A stretch of 64,000 nucleotides of DNA from Brevibacterium marinum. GTDB taxonomy: Bacteria; Actinomycetota; Actinomycetes; Actinomycetales; Brevibacteriaceae. Below are positions 26,005-34,700 of this stretch, in pieces (the stretch's first letter is position 1; each line of letters starts with the position of its first letter). A program made the position numbers and the translations under genes. The notes under the pieces were generated by a model, which saw only the letters and a list, made by a program, of their open reading frames with translations, had not been told where the DNA came from and did not search any database. Where the stretch lies: NCBI RefSeq assembly GCF_011927955.1, contig NZ_JAATJN010000001.1, positions 2,170,001 through 2,234,000 on the forward strand. The letters are read 5' to 3'.

Positions 26005-26586
26005 ATGTACGTCATGACCATCGATCAGCGTGGCTCGAGAGACCGTGCGGATGAGGTGCCCGAGGCGCTCGACATGCTCCAGCGGGTCGAGACGGCACGC
26101 GGCTTCACACGCACCATCGGCGACGAGGTCCAGGGTGTCCTCGACTCGCCCGAGCAGGTGAGCCTGGCCGTGCGTCTGCTGGCCGGTCGGACGGGGTGGC
26201 ACATCGGCATCGGGATCGGACCGGTCGACGTCCCGCTGCCGGACTCCACGGCCGAAGGCAGGGGAGAGGCCTTCTACGCCGCGAGGCGGGCGGTCGAAGC
26301 GGCGAAGGGTGCACCCGCCCATCTCGTCGTCGACGCGGCGGCCGCACAGGCCCATCTCGCCGAGAGCGCTCTGCGCCTGATGGTCTGGACGATCGAGAAC
26401 ATCCATCCCCGATCCAGACGCTACATCGAGCATCGGCTCGATCATCCCGACTCCACCCAGGCGGACATCGCCGCGGAGTTCGACGTCTCCCAGCAGGCTG
26501 TATCGCGTGTCCTCTCACCGGGCGGGGTGGAACTCATCGCAGGCGCCCTCACGCTGTCCGCCTTCCATCTCTCGCAAAGCAGGTGA
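26005..26586 (+). CDS. SatD-like protein with C-terminal helix-turn-helix
   Basis: A 193-residue protein. The N-terminal part (MYVMTIDQRGSRDR, TIGDEVQGVLDSPEQV, HIGIGIGPVDVPLPDSTAEG, GEAFYAARRAVEAAK) follows the SatD family pattern, including the GDExQG motif. Residues about 145-180 (STQADIAAEFDVSQQAVSRV) are a clear HTH. SatD was described in streptococcal acid tolerance; its biochemical role is not established. A 3-helix membrane protein gene follows by two bases, so the pair is probably one operon. Confidence 0.72.
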   Translation: MYVMTIDQRGSRDRADEVPEALDMLQRVETARGFTRTIGDEVQGVLDSPEQVSLAVRLLAGRTGWHIGIGIGPVDVPLPDSTAEGRGEAFYAARRAVEAAKGAPAHLVVDAAAAQAHLAESALRLMVWTIENIHPRSRRYIEHRLDHPDSTQADIAAEFDVSQQAVSRVLSPGGVELIAGALTLSAFHLSQSR

Positions 26587-26588
26587 CC

Positions 26589-26960
26589 ATGTGGTTTGAT
26601 GTGCTCATCGCGGTCCTCACGGCGATCGTGGCCGCGGCCGGCGGGTATCCGCTGGTCCCGCTGTTCCTGAGGATGACCCACGTCGGGCCGGGCTCGAAGC
26701 CCAGCCGCACCGGAAGCGAAGACATCGAGGTGCTGCGGGGCGGAATGTGGATCGGCATCGTCGAGCGTGCCCTCGTGGCCGGAGCCATCGTGCTGGGACG
26801 CCCCGAGCTCATGGCCGTCGTCGTCGCCGTGAAGGGACTCGGCCGTTTCGCGGAGATCAAATCCTCGGCGGCCGCGGGTGAACGATTCATCATCGGAACG
26901 TTCGTCTCGATCACGATCGCTTCGCTGATGGGCATCCTCGGCTGGGCCGTCATCACCTGA
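26589..26960 (+). CDS. Small membrane protein, partner of the SatD-like gene
   Basis: A 123-residue protein with an N-terminal membrane segment (FDVLIAVLTAIVAAAGGYPLV), a polar stretch containing SRTGSEDIEVLRGG, a middle segment (ALVAGAIVLGRPELMAVVVAV) and a C-terminal one (IIGTFVSITIASLMGILGWA). No enzyme motif is visible. SatD genes elsewhere are often paired with a small membrane protein gene, which supports reality. The start is ATG 26589, two bases after the upstream stop, with CAGGTG as weak ribosome site. Confidence 0.7.
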   Translation: MWFDVLIAVLTAIVAAAGGYPLVPLFLRMTHVGPGSKPSRTGSEDIEVLRGGMWIGIVERALVAGAIVLGRPELMAVVVAVKGLGRFAEIKSSAAAGERFIIGTFVSITIASLMGILGWAVIT

Positions 26961-27033
26961 TGCGCGCCCGGGTTAGCGCCTCGGAACATCTCTGAGATAA
27001 CCTGATTCGGTGCACGGAAGGAGCGAACATCGA

Positions 27034-27972
27034 GTGGAGCTGTATCACGGACTGAATGAGGTCGGGGCCGATGGTGTCGACACCGTTGTGACCCTGGGCA
27101 ACTTCGACGGTGTCCACCGCGGACACCAAACCGTCCTCCAGGCAGTCGCCGCCCTGGCCAGGCAACGTTCCCTGCGCTCCGTGGCCATGACCTTCGACCC
27201 GCACCCGCGCACCGTCCACCGCCCGGATGAGCCCACCCTGATGATCACGAGCACCGATCAGAAGGCGGCGCTGTTGGCAGAGACCGGCATCGACGCCCTG
27301 TTCGTCCAGCACTACGATCTCGACTTCGCGAACCAGACGGCAGAGGAGTTCGTCCGCAGGTACTTCGTCGATGCCCTGCACTGTCAGACCGTCGTCGTCG
27401 GCGACGATGTGCGGTTCGGCAAGGACAACGAAGGCACCATCGACACCTTGCGCAGCCTCGGCGAGAAATACGGATTCAGCACCGAGACGATCGAAGAGGT
27501 CGGGCGCGGCGGACGCTATTCCTCCTCACGCATCCGCGATCAGATCATCGCCGGTGATGTCGCCGAGGCGGCCGATCAGCTGGGGCGCTACCACCGGGTC
27601 GAAGGGACGGTCGTCCACGGCGATGCCCGCGGCCGCGATCTCGGATTCCCGACCGCGAATCTCGCCGAGGACGGCCAGGGCCTCGTTCCCGCCGACGGCG
27701 TCTACGCCGGATGGGCGACGTTCTCCGACGACGACCAGGCCTACCCCGCGGCGATCTCTGTGGGCACCAACCCCACGTTCAAAGGCGATATTCGGCGGGT
27801 CGAGGCTCATGTGCTCGACAAGGAGTTCGGCGAGTTCGACGTCTACGGCAGACACATGGACCTCGACTTCGTAGCTCGGATCCGCGGACAGGTGGCTTTC
27901 ACAGGGATGGATGAGCTCGTCGTCAAGATGCATGAGGACACTGCCGATGTGCGCGAGGTCCTCCACACCTGA
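27034..27972 (+). CDS. ribF: Bifunctional riboflavin kinase/FAD synthetase
   Basis: Makes FMN and FAD from riboflavin. The nucleotidyltransferase domain has TLGNFDGVHRGHQ and FDPHPRTVHRPDEPT, and ends with RYSSSRIRDQI. The C-terminal kinase domain has GHARGRDLGFPTANL-like VHGDARGRDLGFPTANL and SVGTNPTFKGD. GTG 27034 is preferred because GGAAGGAG lies 10 bases upstream; an in-frame GTG at 27010 would add eight residues. The truB-ribF order is conserved, though two genes are inserted here. Confidence 0.96.
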   Translation: MELYHGLNEVGADGVDTVVTLGNFDGVHRGHQTVLQAVAALARQRSLRSVAMTFDPHPRTVHRPDEPTLMITSTDQKAALLAETGIDALFVQHYDLDFANQTAEEFVRRYFVDALHCQTVVVGDDVRFGKDNEGTIDTLRSLGEKYGFSTETIEEVGRGGRYSSSRIRDQIIAGDVAEAADQLGRYHRVEGTVVHGDARGRDLGFPTANLAEDGQGLVPADGVYAGWATFSDDDQAYPAAISVGTNPTFKGDIRRVEAHVLDKEFGEFDVYGRHMDLDFVARIRGQVAFTGMDELVVKMHEDTADVREVLHT

Positions 27973-28065
27973 TAAGCTGAACGCTGCCGTTTTCACCGGC
28001 CGCGGTTCCATAGTGCTGAGACTGACCTGTCCTGGCGCCGCGCAATGATCGCAAAGGAGACACCC

Positions 28066-28335
28066 ATGGCTCTCAGTTCCGCTGAAAAGCAAGAGGTCAT
28101 CAAGGAATATGCAACTCACGAGGGCGACACCGGTTCTCCCGAGGTTCAGGTCGCGCTGCTCACCCGCCGGATCACCGAGCTCACCGAGCACTTCAAGGAT
28201 CACAAGCAGGACCACCACTCGCGTCGCGGCCTGCTGCTCCTCGTCGGCCAGCGCCGCAGGATGCTCAAGTACCTGCAGCGCGTGGAGATCGAGCGTTACC
28301 GTTCGCTCATCAAGCGCCTGGGTCTGCGTCGCTGA
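28066..28335 (+). CDS. rpsO: 30S ribosomal protein S15
   Basis: An 89-residue protein binding the central domain of 16S rRNA. The signature [17 protein letters not shown] and the region [20 protein letters not shown] are unchanged. ATG 28066 has AAGGAGA 6 bases upstream; 7 more codons upstream are in frame but not conserved. A -10-like TAAGCT at 27973 would give a leader of about 85 bases. Confidence 0.98.
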   Translation: MALSSAEKQEVIKEYATHEGDTGSPEVQVALLTRRITELTEHFKDHKQDHHSRRGLLLLVGQRRRMLKYLQRVEIERYRSLIKRLGLRR

Positions 28336-28408
28336 GACCGACACGGCTCCACTGAGCGCGAGCCGGGCGAGCCGACAGCGGCTCTGCCGATGAGCGCCCC
28401 AGGCGACG

Positions 28409-28442
28409 AGAAGCGTCCCGCATCATGCGGGGCGCTTCTTCG
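28409..28442 (+). terminator. Intrinsic terminator after rpsO
   Basis: AGAAGCGTCCCGC (28409-28421) pairs with GCGGGGCGCTTCT (28427-28439) with one G-T position and a 5-base loop ATCAT, followed by T-containing sequence. This is one of the clearest terminators in the window. Confidence 0.8.
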
Positions 28443-28443
28443 C

Positions 28444-28515
28444 GTTTCCGCGCATGCTCCGCGCGGGTATGCTTCGCACGGGCACGCTTCGCGATTCCAG
28501 GCATGCTCCGCGACC
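28444..28515. repeat. Degenerate short repeats after the rpsO terminator
   Basis: Four imperfect copies of a roughly 14-18-base unit with the core (C/T)(A/G)TGCTCCGCG or TGCTTCGC occur: GCATGCTCCGCG, GTATGCTTCGCA, GCACGCTTCGCG and GCATGCTCCGCG. No gene is visible from 28443 to 28809; the later half holds the pnp leader. Confidence 0.5.
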
Positions 28516-28743
28516 GAGAGCCCGAGACGGGCCGGCATCTGCCGCGTCGAACGGGTGGCGTGCGTCTCGACCGCTCGTTGCGGCAACTGCGGTAGACTTC
28601 GAAGTGGACAATCATGCCATGGACGTTTCGGTCCTCGGTAGTGGCCTCCGGAGGAACGCGCACAATCCCGCCGGTTCCGTGGGCCCCGATCGATGACCGG
28701 CTTGGATCCATGGGATGTCCAAGCCAATATCCGCCGGATCGAC

Positions 28744-28779
28744 GCGGGCTCTGCGCCTTCGCTCTTCGAAGGTGCCCGC
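28744..28779 (+). promoter_or_regulatory. Hairpin in the pnp leader
   Basis: GCGGGC(28744-28749)/GCCCGC(28774-28779) and CCTTCG(28756-28761)/CGAAGG(28767-28772) form a two-part stem. It ends 19 bases before the AAGGAGA ribosome site of pnp. pnp leaders in other bacteria carry hairpins for RNase III/PNPase autoregulation; that role is inferred here. Confidence 0.45.
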
Positions 28780-28809
28780 CCTCGTGTCGGCAACGAACAA
28801 GGAGAATAC

Positions 28810-31023
28810 GTGGGACTCAACCCTGAATCCGCCGTAGCGCACATCGACAATGGCAGCTTCGGCTCACACACCGTCCGTTTCGAAACAGGACGGCTCGCAC
28901 AACAGGCCGCCGGCTCGGCCGTGGCCTACCTCGACGACGAAACCATGCTCTTCTCGGCCACCTCGGCCGGCAAGAACCCCCGTGAGGGCTTCGACTTCTT
29001 CCCCCTGACCGTCGACGTCGAAGAGCGCATGTACGCCGCCGGCCGCATCCCCGGATCGTTCTTCCGCCGGGAAGGACGCCCGTCGACCGACGCCGTCCTC
29101 ACCTGCCGACTCATCGACCGTCCCCTGCGCCCATCCTTCGTCAAGGGGCTGCGCAACGAGGTCCAGGTCGTCGTCACGGTGATGTCCATCCACCCCGACC
29201 ACATCTACGACGCCCTGGCCATCAACGCGGCCTCGATGTCGACCCAGCTCTCCGGACTGCCCTTCTCCGGCCCCATCGGCGGTGTGCGGATCGCACTCAT
29301 CGACGGACAGTGGGTCGCGTTCCCGAACCATTCGCAGCTCGATGACGCCGTGTTCAACATGGTCGTGGCCGGACGTGTCGTCGGTGACGACGTCGCCATC
29401 ATGATGGTCGAGGCCGAAGCCACGGACAACGCCGTGGACCGGATCAAGACCGGCGCGCCCGCACCGACCGAAGAAGTCGTGGCCGAGGGACTCGAAGCGG
29501 CCAAGCCCTTCATCAGCGAACTCTGCCGTGCTCAGCAGGAGCTGGCCGACAGCGCCGCCAAGCCGACCGTCGAATTCCCGGTCTTCCACGACTACGAAGA
29601 AGACGTCTACGAAGCTGTGCGAGAGCTCGCCGAAGCCAAGCAGACCGAGAACTTCCAGATCGCGGACAAGCAGGAACGCGAAGCCGCAGGAGAAGTCCTC
29701 CTCTCGGAGCTCTTCGACAAGCTCGGCGAGCGATTCGAAGGCCGCGAGAAGGAGATCGCCGGAGCGCTGAACGCCCTGACCAAACAGGTCGTGCGCAAGC
29801 GCATCCTCACCGACCAGATCCGCATCGACGGACGGGGACTCAAGGACATCCGTCCGCTGACCGCCGAGACCAACGTGATTCCACGGGCACACGGCTCGGC
29901 GATCTTCGAGCGCGGAGAGACGCAGATCCTCGGTGTGACCACGCTGAACATGCTCAAGCTCGAACAGCACATCGACTCGCTGTCGCCCGTGACCTCGAAG
30001 CGCTACATGCACCACTACAACTTCCCGCCCTACTCGGTCGGTGAGACCGGTCGTGTGGGCAGCCCGAAGCGCCGCGAGATCGGTCACGGCGCCCTGGCGG
30101 AGCGTGCGCTCGTGCCGGTTCTGCCCAAGCGCGAGGACTTCCCCTACGCCATCCGCGAGGTCTCGGAGGCACTCGGATCCAACGGGTCGACCTCGATGGG
30201 CTCGGTCTGCGCCTCGACGCTGGCCATGCTCTCGGCCGGTGTGCCGCTGCAGGCTCCGGTCGCCGGCATCGCCATGGGCCTCGTCTCCGACGTCATCTCC
30301 ACCGACACCGGCGACCAGACCGCATACGCGGCACTGACCGACATCCTCGGTGCCGAAGACGCCTTCGGCGACATGGACTTCAAGGTCGCCGGCACGCGCG
30401 ACTTCATCACGGCGATCCAGCTCGACACCAAGCTCGACGGGCTGCCCGCCTCGGTGCTCGGTGCCGCACTCAAGCAGGCTCGCGAAGCCCGCATGGTCAT
30501 CCTCGACGTCATCGCCGAGGCCATCGACGCGCCGGCAGAGATGGCTCCGACCGCTCCGCGCATCATCTCCGTGAACATCCCCGTGGACAAGATCGGTGAG
30601 ATCATCGGGCCCAAGGGCAAGATGATCAACCAGATGCAGGAAGACACCGGCGCCGACATCAGCGTCGAAGACGACGGAACCGTGCTCATCGGCGCCGCCG
30701 ACGGACCGGCTGCAGAGGCCGCCCGCTCGATGATCAACGCGATCGCCAACCCGCAGGTGCCCGAGGTCGGCGAACGCTACCTCGGAACCGTCGTGAAGAC
30801 GATGAGCTTCGGCGCATTCGTCTCCTTGACACCGGGCAAGGACGGATTGCTGCACATCTCCGAGCTGCGCAAGCTCAACGATGGCAAACGCGTCGAGGAC
30901 GTCGAAGACGTCGTCGGAGTCGGACAGAAGGTCCAGGTCGAGATCACGAAGATCGACGACCGGGGCAAGCTCTCGCTCTCACCCGTCGGCGATGAGGACG
31001 AAGAAGAGGGATCAGACAACTGA
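28810..31023 (+). CDS. pnp: Polyribonucleotide nucleotidyltransferase (PNPase)
   Basis: A 737-residue phosphorolytic 3'-5' exoribonuclease. Two RNase PH domains are visible (first: [35 protein letters not shown]; second: [36 protein letters not shown]). They are followed by the KH domain [20 protein letters not shown] and the S1 domain [20 protein letters not shown], with an acidic end. GTG 28810 is chosen because CAAGGAGA precedes it by about 5 bases and homology starts here. An in-frame ATG at 28693 would add 39 residues without family similarity. Confidence 0.97.
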   Translation: MGLNPESAVAHIDNGSFGSHTVRFETGRLAQQAAGSAVAYLDDETMLFSATSAGKNPREGFDFFPLTVDVEERMYAAGRIPGSFFRREGRPSTDAVLTCRLIDRPLRPSFVKGLRNEVQVVVTVMSIHPDHIYDALAINAASMSTQLSGLPFSGPIGGVRIALIDGQWVAFPNHSQLDDAVFNMVVAGRVVGDDVAIMMVEAEATDNAVDRIKTGAPAPTEEVVAEGLEAAKPFISELCRAQQELADSAAKPTVEFPVFHDYEEDVYEAVRELAEAKQTENFQIADKQEREAAGEVLLSELFDKLGERFEGREKEIAGALNALTKQVVRKRILTDQIRIDGRGLKDIRPLTAETNVIPRAHGSAIFERGETQILGVTTLNMLKLEQHIDSLSPVTSKRYMHHYNFPPYSVGETGRVGSPKRREIGHGALAERALVPVLPKREDFPYAIREVSEALGSNGSTSMGSVCASTLAMLSAGVPLQAPVAGIAMGLVSDVISTDTGDQTAYAALTDILGAEDAFGDMDFKVAGTRDFITAIQLDTKLDGLPASVLGAALKQAREARMVILDVIAEAIDAPAEMAPTAPRIISVNIPVDKIGEIIGPKGKMINQMQEDTGADISVEDDGTVLIGAADGPAAEAARSMINAIANPQVPEVGERYLGTVVKTMSFGAFVSLTPGKDGLLHISELRKLNDGKRVEDVEDVVGVGQKVQVEITKIDDRGKLSLSPVGDEDEEEGSDN

Positions 31024-32354
31024 TACTCAAGGATTCCCACACCGGGGAGGACGCACCGATTGATCGGTCCGTCCTCCCCGGTGGTCTGACGGTGACCACC
31101 GAACACATGCCCGGACTGGCATCGGAGACCATCGGCATCTGGGTCGCGGCCGGATCGCGCGACGAATCGAGAGAGACCGCCGGCTCGACCCATTTCCTCG
31201 AGCACATGCTGTTCAAGGGAACGGCGACGAAGGACGCGAGGACGATCGCCGCGGCCTTCGACAAGACCGGGGGAGACTCCAACGCCATCACGGCCAAGGA
31301 GCTCACCTGCTACTACTCGAGGTGCCTGGTCACCGACCTGGCCGACATCACCTCGCTGCTCGTCGACATGGTCTCGAACTCGAATCTGGACGCCGAGGAG
31401 TTCGCACGCGAGCGCGGAGTCATCATCGAAGAGCTGGCGATGTCCGCCGACGACCCCGGTGACGTCCTGTTCGACGACTTCGACGAGCTCATCTTCGGAG
31501 ACCACCCACTGGCACGGCCGGTCGGCGCGACCAAGGACCAGATCCGCATGCTCGACCACAACACGCTGCTCGAGCACTATTCGTCCACCTATGTCCCACC
31601 GCGTCTGGTCATCGCCGCCGCAGGCGGTGCCACCCACGACGAGGTCGTGACAATGGTCGAAGAAGCTCTGAACGAGGCGAACTCGGGTTCCGGGCCCCGC
31701 TCGTGGGCCGAGTCGACCGGCGCCGATGCATCCGCAGGAGGGGCCGACGCCGACGGGCGGGGAGCGCGAGAGACTCCCACGTTCCACTCGGGCCGCTCCC
31801 ACACCTATAAGGACAACGAACAGCTGGGGATCCTCCTCGGCTGTGAGGGCCTCGAGGAAGGGCACGAGGATCGCTTCATCTACTCGGTGCTGCTGACGAT
31901 GCTCGGCGGCGGCATGTCCTCCCGCCTGTTCCAGAGCGTGCGCGAAGACCGCGGCCTCGCCTACGCCGTCAGCTGCATGGCGAGCCAGTTCACCGATTTC
32001 GGAACGTTCGGCATCTATGCCGGATGTGCGCCGGAGAACGGCCAGTCCGTGGTCGATCTGGCGCTGGCCGAATGGGACCGTCTCGCACAGGAGGAGCCGA
32101 GCCGGGCCGAGTTGGATGCGATCGTGTCCCAGCTGTCGGGGTCGATGGTCCTCGGGCTCGAGTCCTCGGCCGCGCGCATGAATCGACTGGCCCGATCGGA
32201 GATCTTCGGGGTGCCCCTCGAATCTCCGCTCGATCTCATCGAACGCGTCCGTTCGGTCACCTCCGCGCAGGTGTCCGCGATGGCCGGCCAGCTCATGGAA
32301 CGCCCGAAGTCCCTGTCCCTCGTCGGGCCGACGACCGACATCGCGCTGCCCTGA
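31020..32354 (+). CDS. M16-family zinc peptidase, probably CTG-initiated
   Basis: A 444-residue relative of mitochondrial processing peptidase/PepR. The inverted zinc motif is THFLEHML (HxxEH) and the distal Glu is in [10 protein letters not shown]. The family's first strand ([14 protein letters not shown]) lies upstream of the first GTG at 31092, so the start must be earlier. The frame is closed by a TGA at 30993 and holds no ATG, GTG or TTG before 31092. CTG at 31020 overlaps the pnp stop as CTGA and has AAGAGGG 9 bases upstream, so I choose it; ATT 31059 after GGGGAGG is the alternative. A Ser/Ala/Gly/Asp-rich loop lies at about residues 225-255. Confidence 0.85.
   Translation: MILKDSHTGEDAPIDRSVLPGGLTVTTEHMPGLASETIGIWVAAGSRDESRETAGSTHFLEHMLFKGTATKDARTIAAAFDKTGGDSNAITAKELTCYYSRCLVTDLADITSLLVDMVSNSNLDAEEFARERGVIIEELAMSADDPGDVLFDDFDELIFGDHPLARPVGATKDQIRMLDHNTLLEHYSSTYVPPRLVIAAAGGATHDEVVTMVEEALNEANSGSGPRSWAESTGADASAGGADADGRGARETPTFHSGRSHTYKDNEQLGILLGCEGLEEGHEDRFIYSVLLTMLGGGMSSRLFQSVREDRGLAYAVSCMASQFTDFGTFGIYAGCAPENGQSVVDLALAEWDRLAQEEPSRAELDAIVSQLSGSMVLGLESSAARMNRLARSEIFGVPLESPLDLIERVRSVTSAQVSAMAGQLMERPKSLSLVGPTTDIALP
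31040..31083 (+). promoter_or_regulatory. Strong hairpin at the pnp/M16 junction
   Basis: CACCGGGGAGGACG (31040-31053) pairs perfectly with CGTCCTCCCCGGTG (31070-31083), and inside it ACCGAT pairs with ATCGGT around a TG loop. It lies within the first codons of the M16 gene and has no T tract. It may be an mRNA-end stabiliser, RNase processing site or translational control element. Confidence 0.75.
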
Positions 32355-32390
32355 GTCCTCCGCACCGCCGCACCGAGGGCTTTGGGCCCG

Positions 32391-32470
32391 CTCGGAGTGT
32401 GGTCGGCCTGCTCGGAGTGTGGTCGACTTGCTCGCAGCGTGGCCGCCCTGCTCGCAATGCGGGCGCTTAG
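32391..32470. repeat. Four exact-length 20-bp tandem repeats
   Basis: Units begin at 32391, 32411, 32431 and 32451: CTCGGAGTGTGGTCGGCCTG, CTCGGAGTGTGGTCGACTTG, CTCGCAGCGTGGCCGCCCTG and CTCGCAATGCGGGCGCTTAG. The array starts 36 bases after the M16 peptidase stop and runs directly into the operator of the TetR gene. Confidence 0.9.
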
Positions 32471-32507
32471 AATGGCTGTACAGCAGATTCCCTGCTGTAC
32501 AGCCATT
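32471..32507. promoter_or_regulatory. 16-bp-arm palindrome, putative TetR operator
   Basis: AATGGCTGTACAGCAG (32471-32486) and its perfect complement CTGCTGTACAGCCATT (32492-32507) are separated by ATTCC. Each arm holds the small palindrome CTGTACAG, 20 bases (two helical turns) apart. It lies 26 bases before the TetR start. The half CTGTACAGCAG resembles CTGAACAGCGG in the promoter of the dehydrogenase operon at 34667. Confidence 0.7.
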
Positions 32508-32532
32508 TGAGTCTGTGGGGGAGAGGGACTGA

Positions 32533-33165
32533 ATGCCCAGGAAGAGTGCATCGGATCGCCGGGAGGAGATCCTGGCCGCGACCGTCGAGGAGATCGAGAG
32601 CACGGGCCTGCGCACCCTCCGAGTCGCCGATGTCGCCGACCGGCTGGGCCTGAGTCCGAGCCTGGTCATCTACCACTTCGTGACGAAGGAAGCGCTCGTC
32701 GCTGCGGCCTTCGCGCATGCCGGGGAGAACGACCTCTATCGCGCGCGTCGCCTCGCCACCGGTCGCAGGCCGGCGACGGAAAGGCTGAGCGACGTCGTCC
32801 GGTGGTACATGCCGACCGGGTCGACGCGAAGCTGGAAAATCTGGATCGACGGCTGGTCGGCCGGGCTCTTCGACGCCGAGGTGAGGTCGACGTTCGCCGC
32901 GCTCGACCGCGACTGGAAGACGATCCTCTCGGGACTCATCGTCGAAGGCCTCGAAGCCGGAGAGTTCCGGTGCGCTGGCACTGCGGAGGTTACATCCGCA
33001 GGGGTGGCGGAGGCCACATCCACGGAGGCGGCCGAGGCCTGTGCGACGCGGATTCTCGCCTACCTCGATGGGTTGGCGGTCCAGCTCATCTTCAACCCCG
33101 AATCCGTCTCCCCGGCGGCCCTGTCTCGATGGGTCGAGGCCTTCGTCGCCCGGGAGCTCGAATGA
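32533..33165 (+). CDS. TetR/AcrR-family transcriptional regulator
   Basis: A 210-residue regulator. The N-terminal HTH domain is RREEILAATVEEIESTGLRTLRVADV in two parts, with recognition region GLSPSLVIYHFVTKEALV. The C-terminal ligand domain (RSWKIWIDGWSAGLFDAEV, LDGLAVQLIFNPES) is of the TetR_C/BetI-like kind. A Thr/Ser/Ala/Glu stretch (EVTSAGVAEATSTEAAEA) near residue 155 looks like a short repeat insertion. If the insertion sequence is removed, the gene would lie about 190 bases from the dehydrogenase operon, its likely target. Confidence 0.88.
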   Translation: MPRKSASDRREEILAATVEEIESTGLRTLRVADVADRLGLSPSLVIYHFVTKEALVAAAFAHAGENDLYRARRLATGRRPATERLSDVVRWYMPTGSTRSWKIWIDGWSAGLFDAEVRSTFAALDRDWKTILSGLIVEGLEAGEFRCAGTAEVTSAGVAEATSTEAAEACATRILAYLDGLAVQLIFNPESVSPAALSRWVEAFVARELE

Positions 33166-33195
33166 ATGTCGCGGGCGCCTCGGCGCGCTCCGTAA

Positions 33196-33221
33196 TGCCT
33201 CATGTCAATATGCCCGCGAAA
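33196..33221. repeat. Solo copy of the insertion-sequence end
   Basis: TGCCTCATGTCAATATGCCC followed by GCGAAA closely matches the left end of the adjacent element (starting at 33231) in the same orientation. It lies outside the 4-bp duplication. It may be the remnant of an earlier insertion, or a preferred landing site. Confidence 0.75.
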
Positions 33222-33230
33222 AGTTTCCGA

Positions 33231-34577
33231 TGCCTCACATAGATTTGCCCGCGAAACTTACCCCGTCTTGACTCGCACACCCTTGCGCACATCCGGCAAC
33301 GCTGACGGGAACGACGCTAGATAGAGCTGCTCAGTCTTCTTGCTCGATAGCACCAGCAACCGGTCCTGGACCCGAGCGATCTCAGCAGCGATCTTCGCCG
33401 GATTGAGACCATCGCGATACGCCGTCATCTCCTCGACCTGTTTTGGCGAGAGCACGCCGGCCTCGAGGAGCCTGTCGAACGGTGTTCGCGGAGCATCATA
33501 GATCCGTTTACGCCGCCCATTCTTCGTCGACCCATACCCAGTCGGTTTGACCGTGGGCATCAGATAATTCACCCGATCATTGACCAGATGCCATAACCGG
33601 TTCAATGCTCGTCGCTCCAGATCAGTGTCGTAGCGATAGTAAAATCCGTACCGGCGCACGACGTGATTGTTCTTCGACTCGATGGTGGCCTGATCGTTCT
33701 TCTTATACGGCCTGGACCTGGTGAAGTAGATACCCTTCGATCCGGCCCACTCGATGACGTATTGGTTGAGGAACTCCGACCCGTTATCGAAGTCCAGACC
33801 AGTAATCTCAAACGGAATCTCACGAGCCGCAGTCTTCAATCCGGCCAGAATGTTCGTATGCGCGTTGTTACGCACCGTGCGCGAGAACGTCCACCCGGTA
33901 TGGAAATCGGTGAGGTTGAGCGTGCGTGCGAATTCCCCAGACTCGACAGGACCACAGTGGGCGACGGTATCGCCTTCGAAGAAGCCGGGTTCGTCTTCGA
34001 CCTCGTCACCGGCCCGCCGAATCGTGATCGCCGAGCGTAGCAAAGAACCCGGCTTCGTTGTTGAGATCCCATTGATCGCGTCCCTGGCTCGCATAGGTTT
34101 GAGGTACCGGTCGATCGTGGCCGGACTCATCGCCAATAGCTCCTTGCGCACGTGCTTGTCGTAGCGGTCCTGGCCGGTGGTGAGCTCGTTGTGGGCTTCG
34201 AGGAGGTCAAGGAGGATGCGCATCGTGGCGTGAAGGTATTTGCCGCACTGGCCGCCCGAGATCGCCCACACGCGCTGGAGAACCTTGACCGCGTCGTAGG
34301 AGTATTTCCTCGCACGCGGCTTCCGAGGCTGTTTGGCGACCTGCCGGCCGGGCCCTGGCGGATGTTTAGCTGCCTGAGTCAGACGCCGTCGAGCGTTGTC
34401 GCGGGTCCACCCCGTGACTGCCACGACTTCGTCGAGCACGGCGCCCTTGTTCTTCTTCGAAGCCTTCTTGTATTGCCTGGCGTATTTCGTGGTGATCTCT
34501 GTACGAGTCGCCATCGACAGTTCACTCCCCATAGCTTCCGAGGATCCACCATTTCGCGGGCAAAAGTATATGAGGCA
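33231..34577 (-). mobile_element. DD(35)E insertion sequence with CCGA target duplication
   Basis: A 1347-base element. The ends TGCCTCACATAGATTTGCCC+GCGAAA (33231-33256) and the complement of 34552-34577 (TGCCTCATATACTTTTGCCC+GCGAAA) are imperfect inverted repeats of 26 bases. Four-base direct repeats CCGA flank it at 33227-33230 and 34578-34581. It contains one transposase gene. Its base composition is lower in G+C than neighbouring genes. The ends and duplication are intact, so it is likely a recent insertion. I do not assign it to a named IS family. Confidence 0.88.
33258..34514 (-). CDS. Transposase with integrase (rve) catalytic core
   Basis: A 418-residue transposase. An N-terminal DNA-binding region (LDEVVAVTGWTRDNARRRL) is followed by a basic linker. 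The catalytic core carries Asp 182 in FFEGDTVAHC, Asp 243 in LDFDNGSEFL and Glu 279 in NDQATIESKNNH, giving the spacing D-35-E. All three residues are present, so it should be active. ATG 34514 has GGGGAG 10 bases upstream; ATG 34532 would add six residues. The open frame runs on to 36041 but that part is antisense to the neighbouring dehydrogenase. The stop TAA touches the left inverted repeat. Confidence 0.92.
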   Translation of the reverse strand: MATRTEITTKYARQYKKASKKNKGAVLDEVVAVTGWTRDNARRRLTQAAKHPPGPGRQVAKQPRKPRARKYSYDAVKVLQRVWAISGGQCGKYLHATMRILLDLLEAHNELTTGQDRYDKHVRKELLAMSPATIDRYLKPMRARDAINGISTTKPGSLLRSAITIRRAGDEVEDEPGFFEGDTVAHCGPVESGEFARTLNLTDFHTGWTFSRTVRNNAHTNILAGLKTAAREIPFEITGLDFDNGSEFLNQYVIEWAGSKGIYFTRSRPYKKNDQATIESKNNHVVRRYGFYYRYDTDLERRALNRLWHLVNDRVNYLMPTVKPTGYGSTKNGRRKRIYDAPRTPFDRLLEAGVLSPKQVEEMTAYRDGLNPAKIAAEIARVQDRLLVLSSKKTEQLYLASFPSALPDVRKGVRVKTG

Positions 34578-34660
34578 CCGAGGGTGGCATCCGGGCTGTT
34601 TATCTGAGTCTTGTCGCGCTCTTGACGCATGTTGCGCGGGACGCCAGACTGGGAGCAGAC

Positions 34661-34688
34661 TTGTACTGAACAGCGGTTCAGTTAAATC
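34661..34688 (+). promoter_or_regulatory. Promoter with palindromic operator in its spacer
   Basis: TTGTAC (34661-34666) and TAAATC (34683-34688) are 16 bases apart. The palindrome ACTGAAC-AGCG-GTTCAGT (34665-34682) fills the spacer exactly, the classic arrangement for TetR-type repression. The dehydrogenase ATG is 12 bases downstream, so the message would be nearly leaderless. Confidence 0.72.
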
Positions 34689-34700
34689 CTTGGGAGCGAC

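Noticed and set aside
28693-28809. Longer pnp start at ATG 28693
   Set aside because: The 39 extra residues have no family similarity and the GTG at 28810 has a strong ribosome site.
28864-30855. A 663-codon open frame on the minus strand opposite pnp
   Set aside because: It is the antisense shadow of a high-GC gene: His/Asp/Arg-rich, no domain, and fully covered by the secure pnp reading frame.
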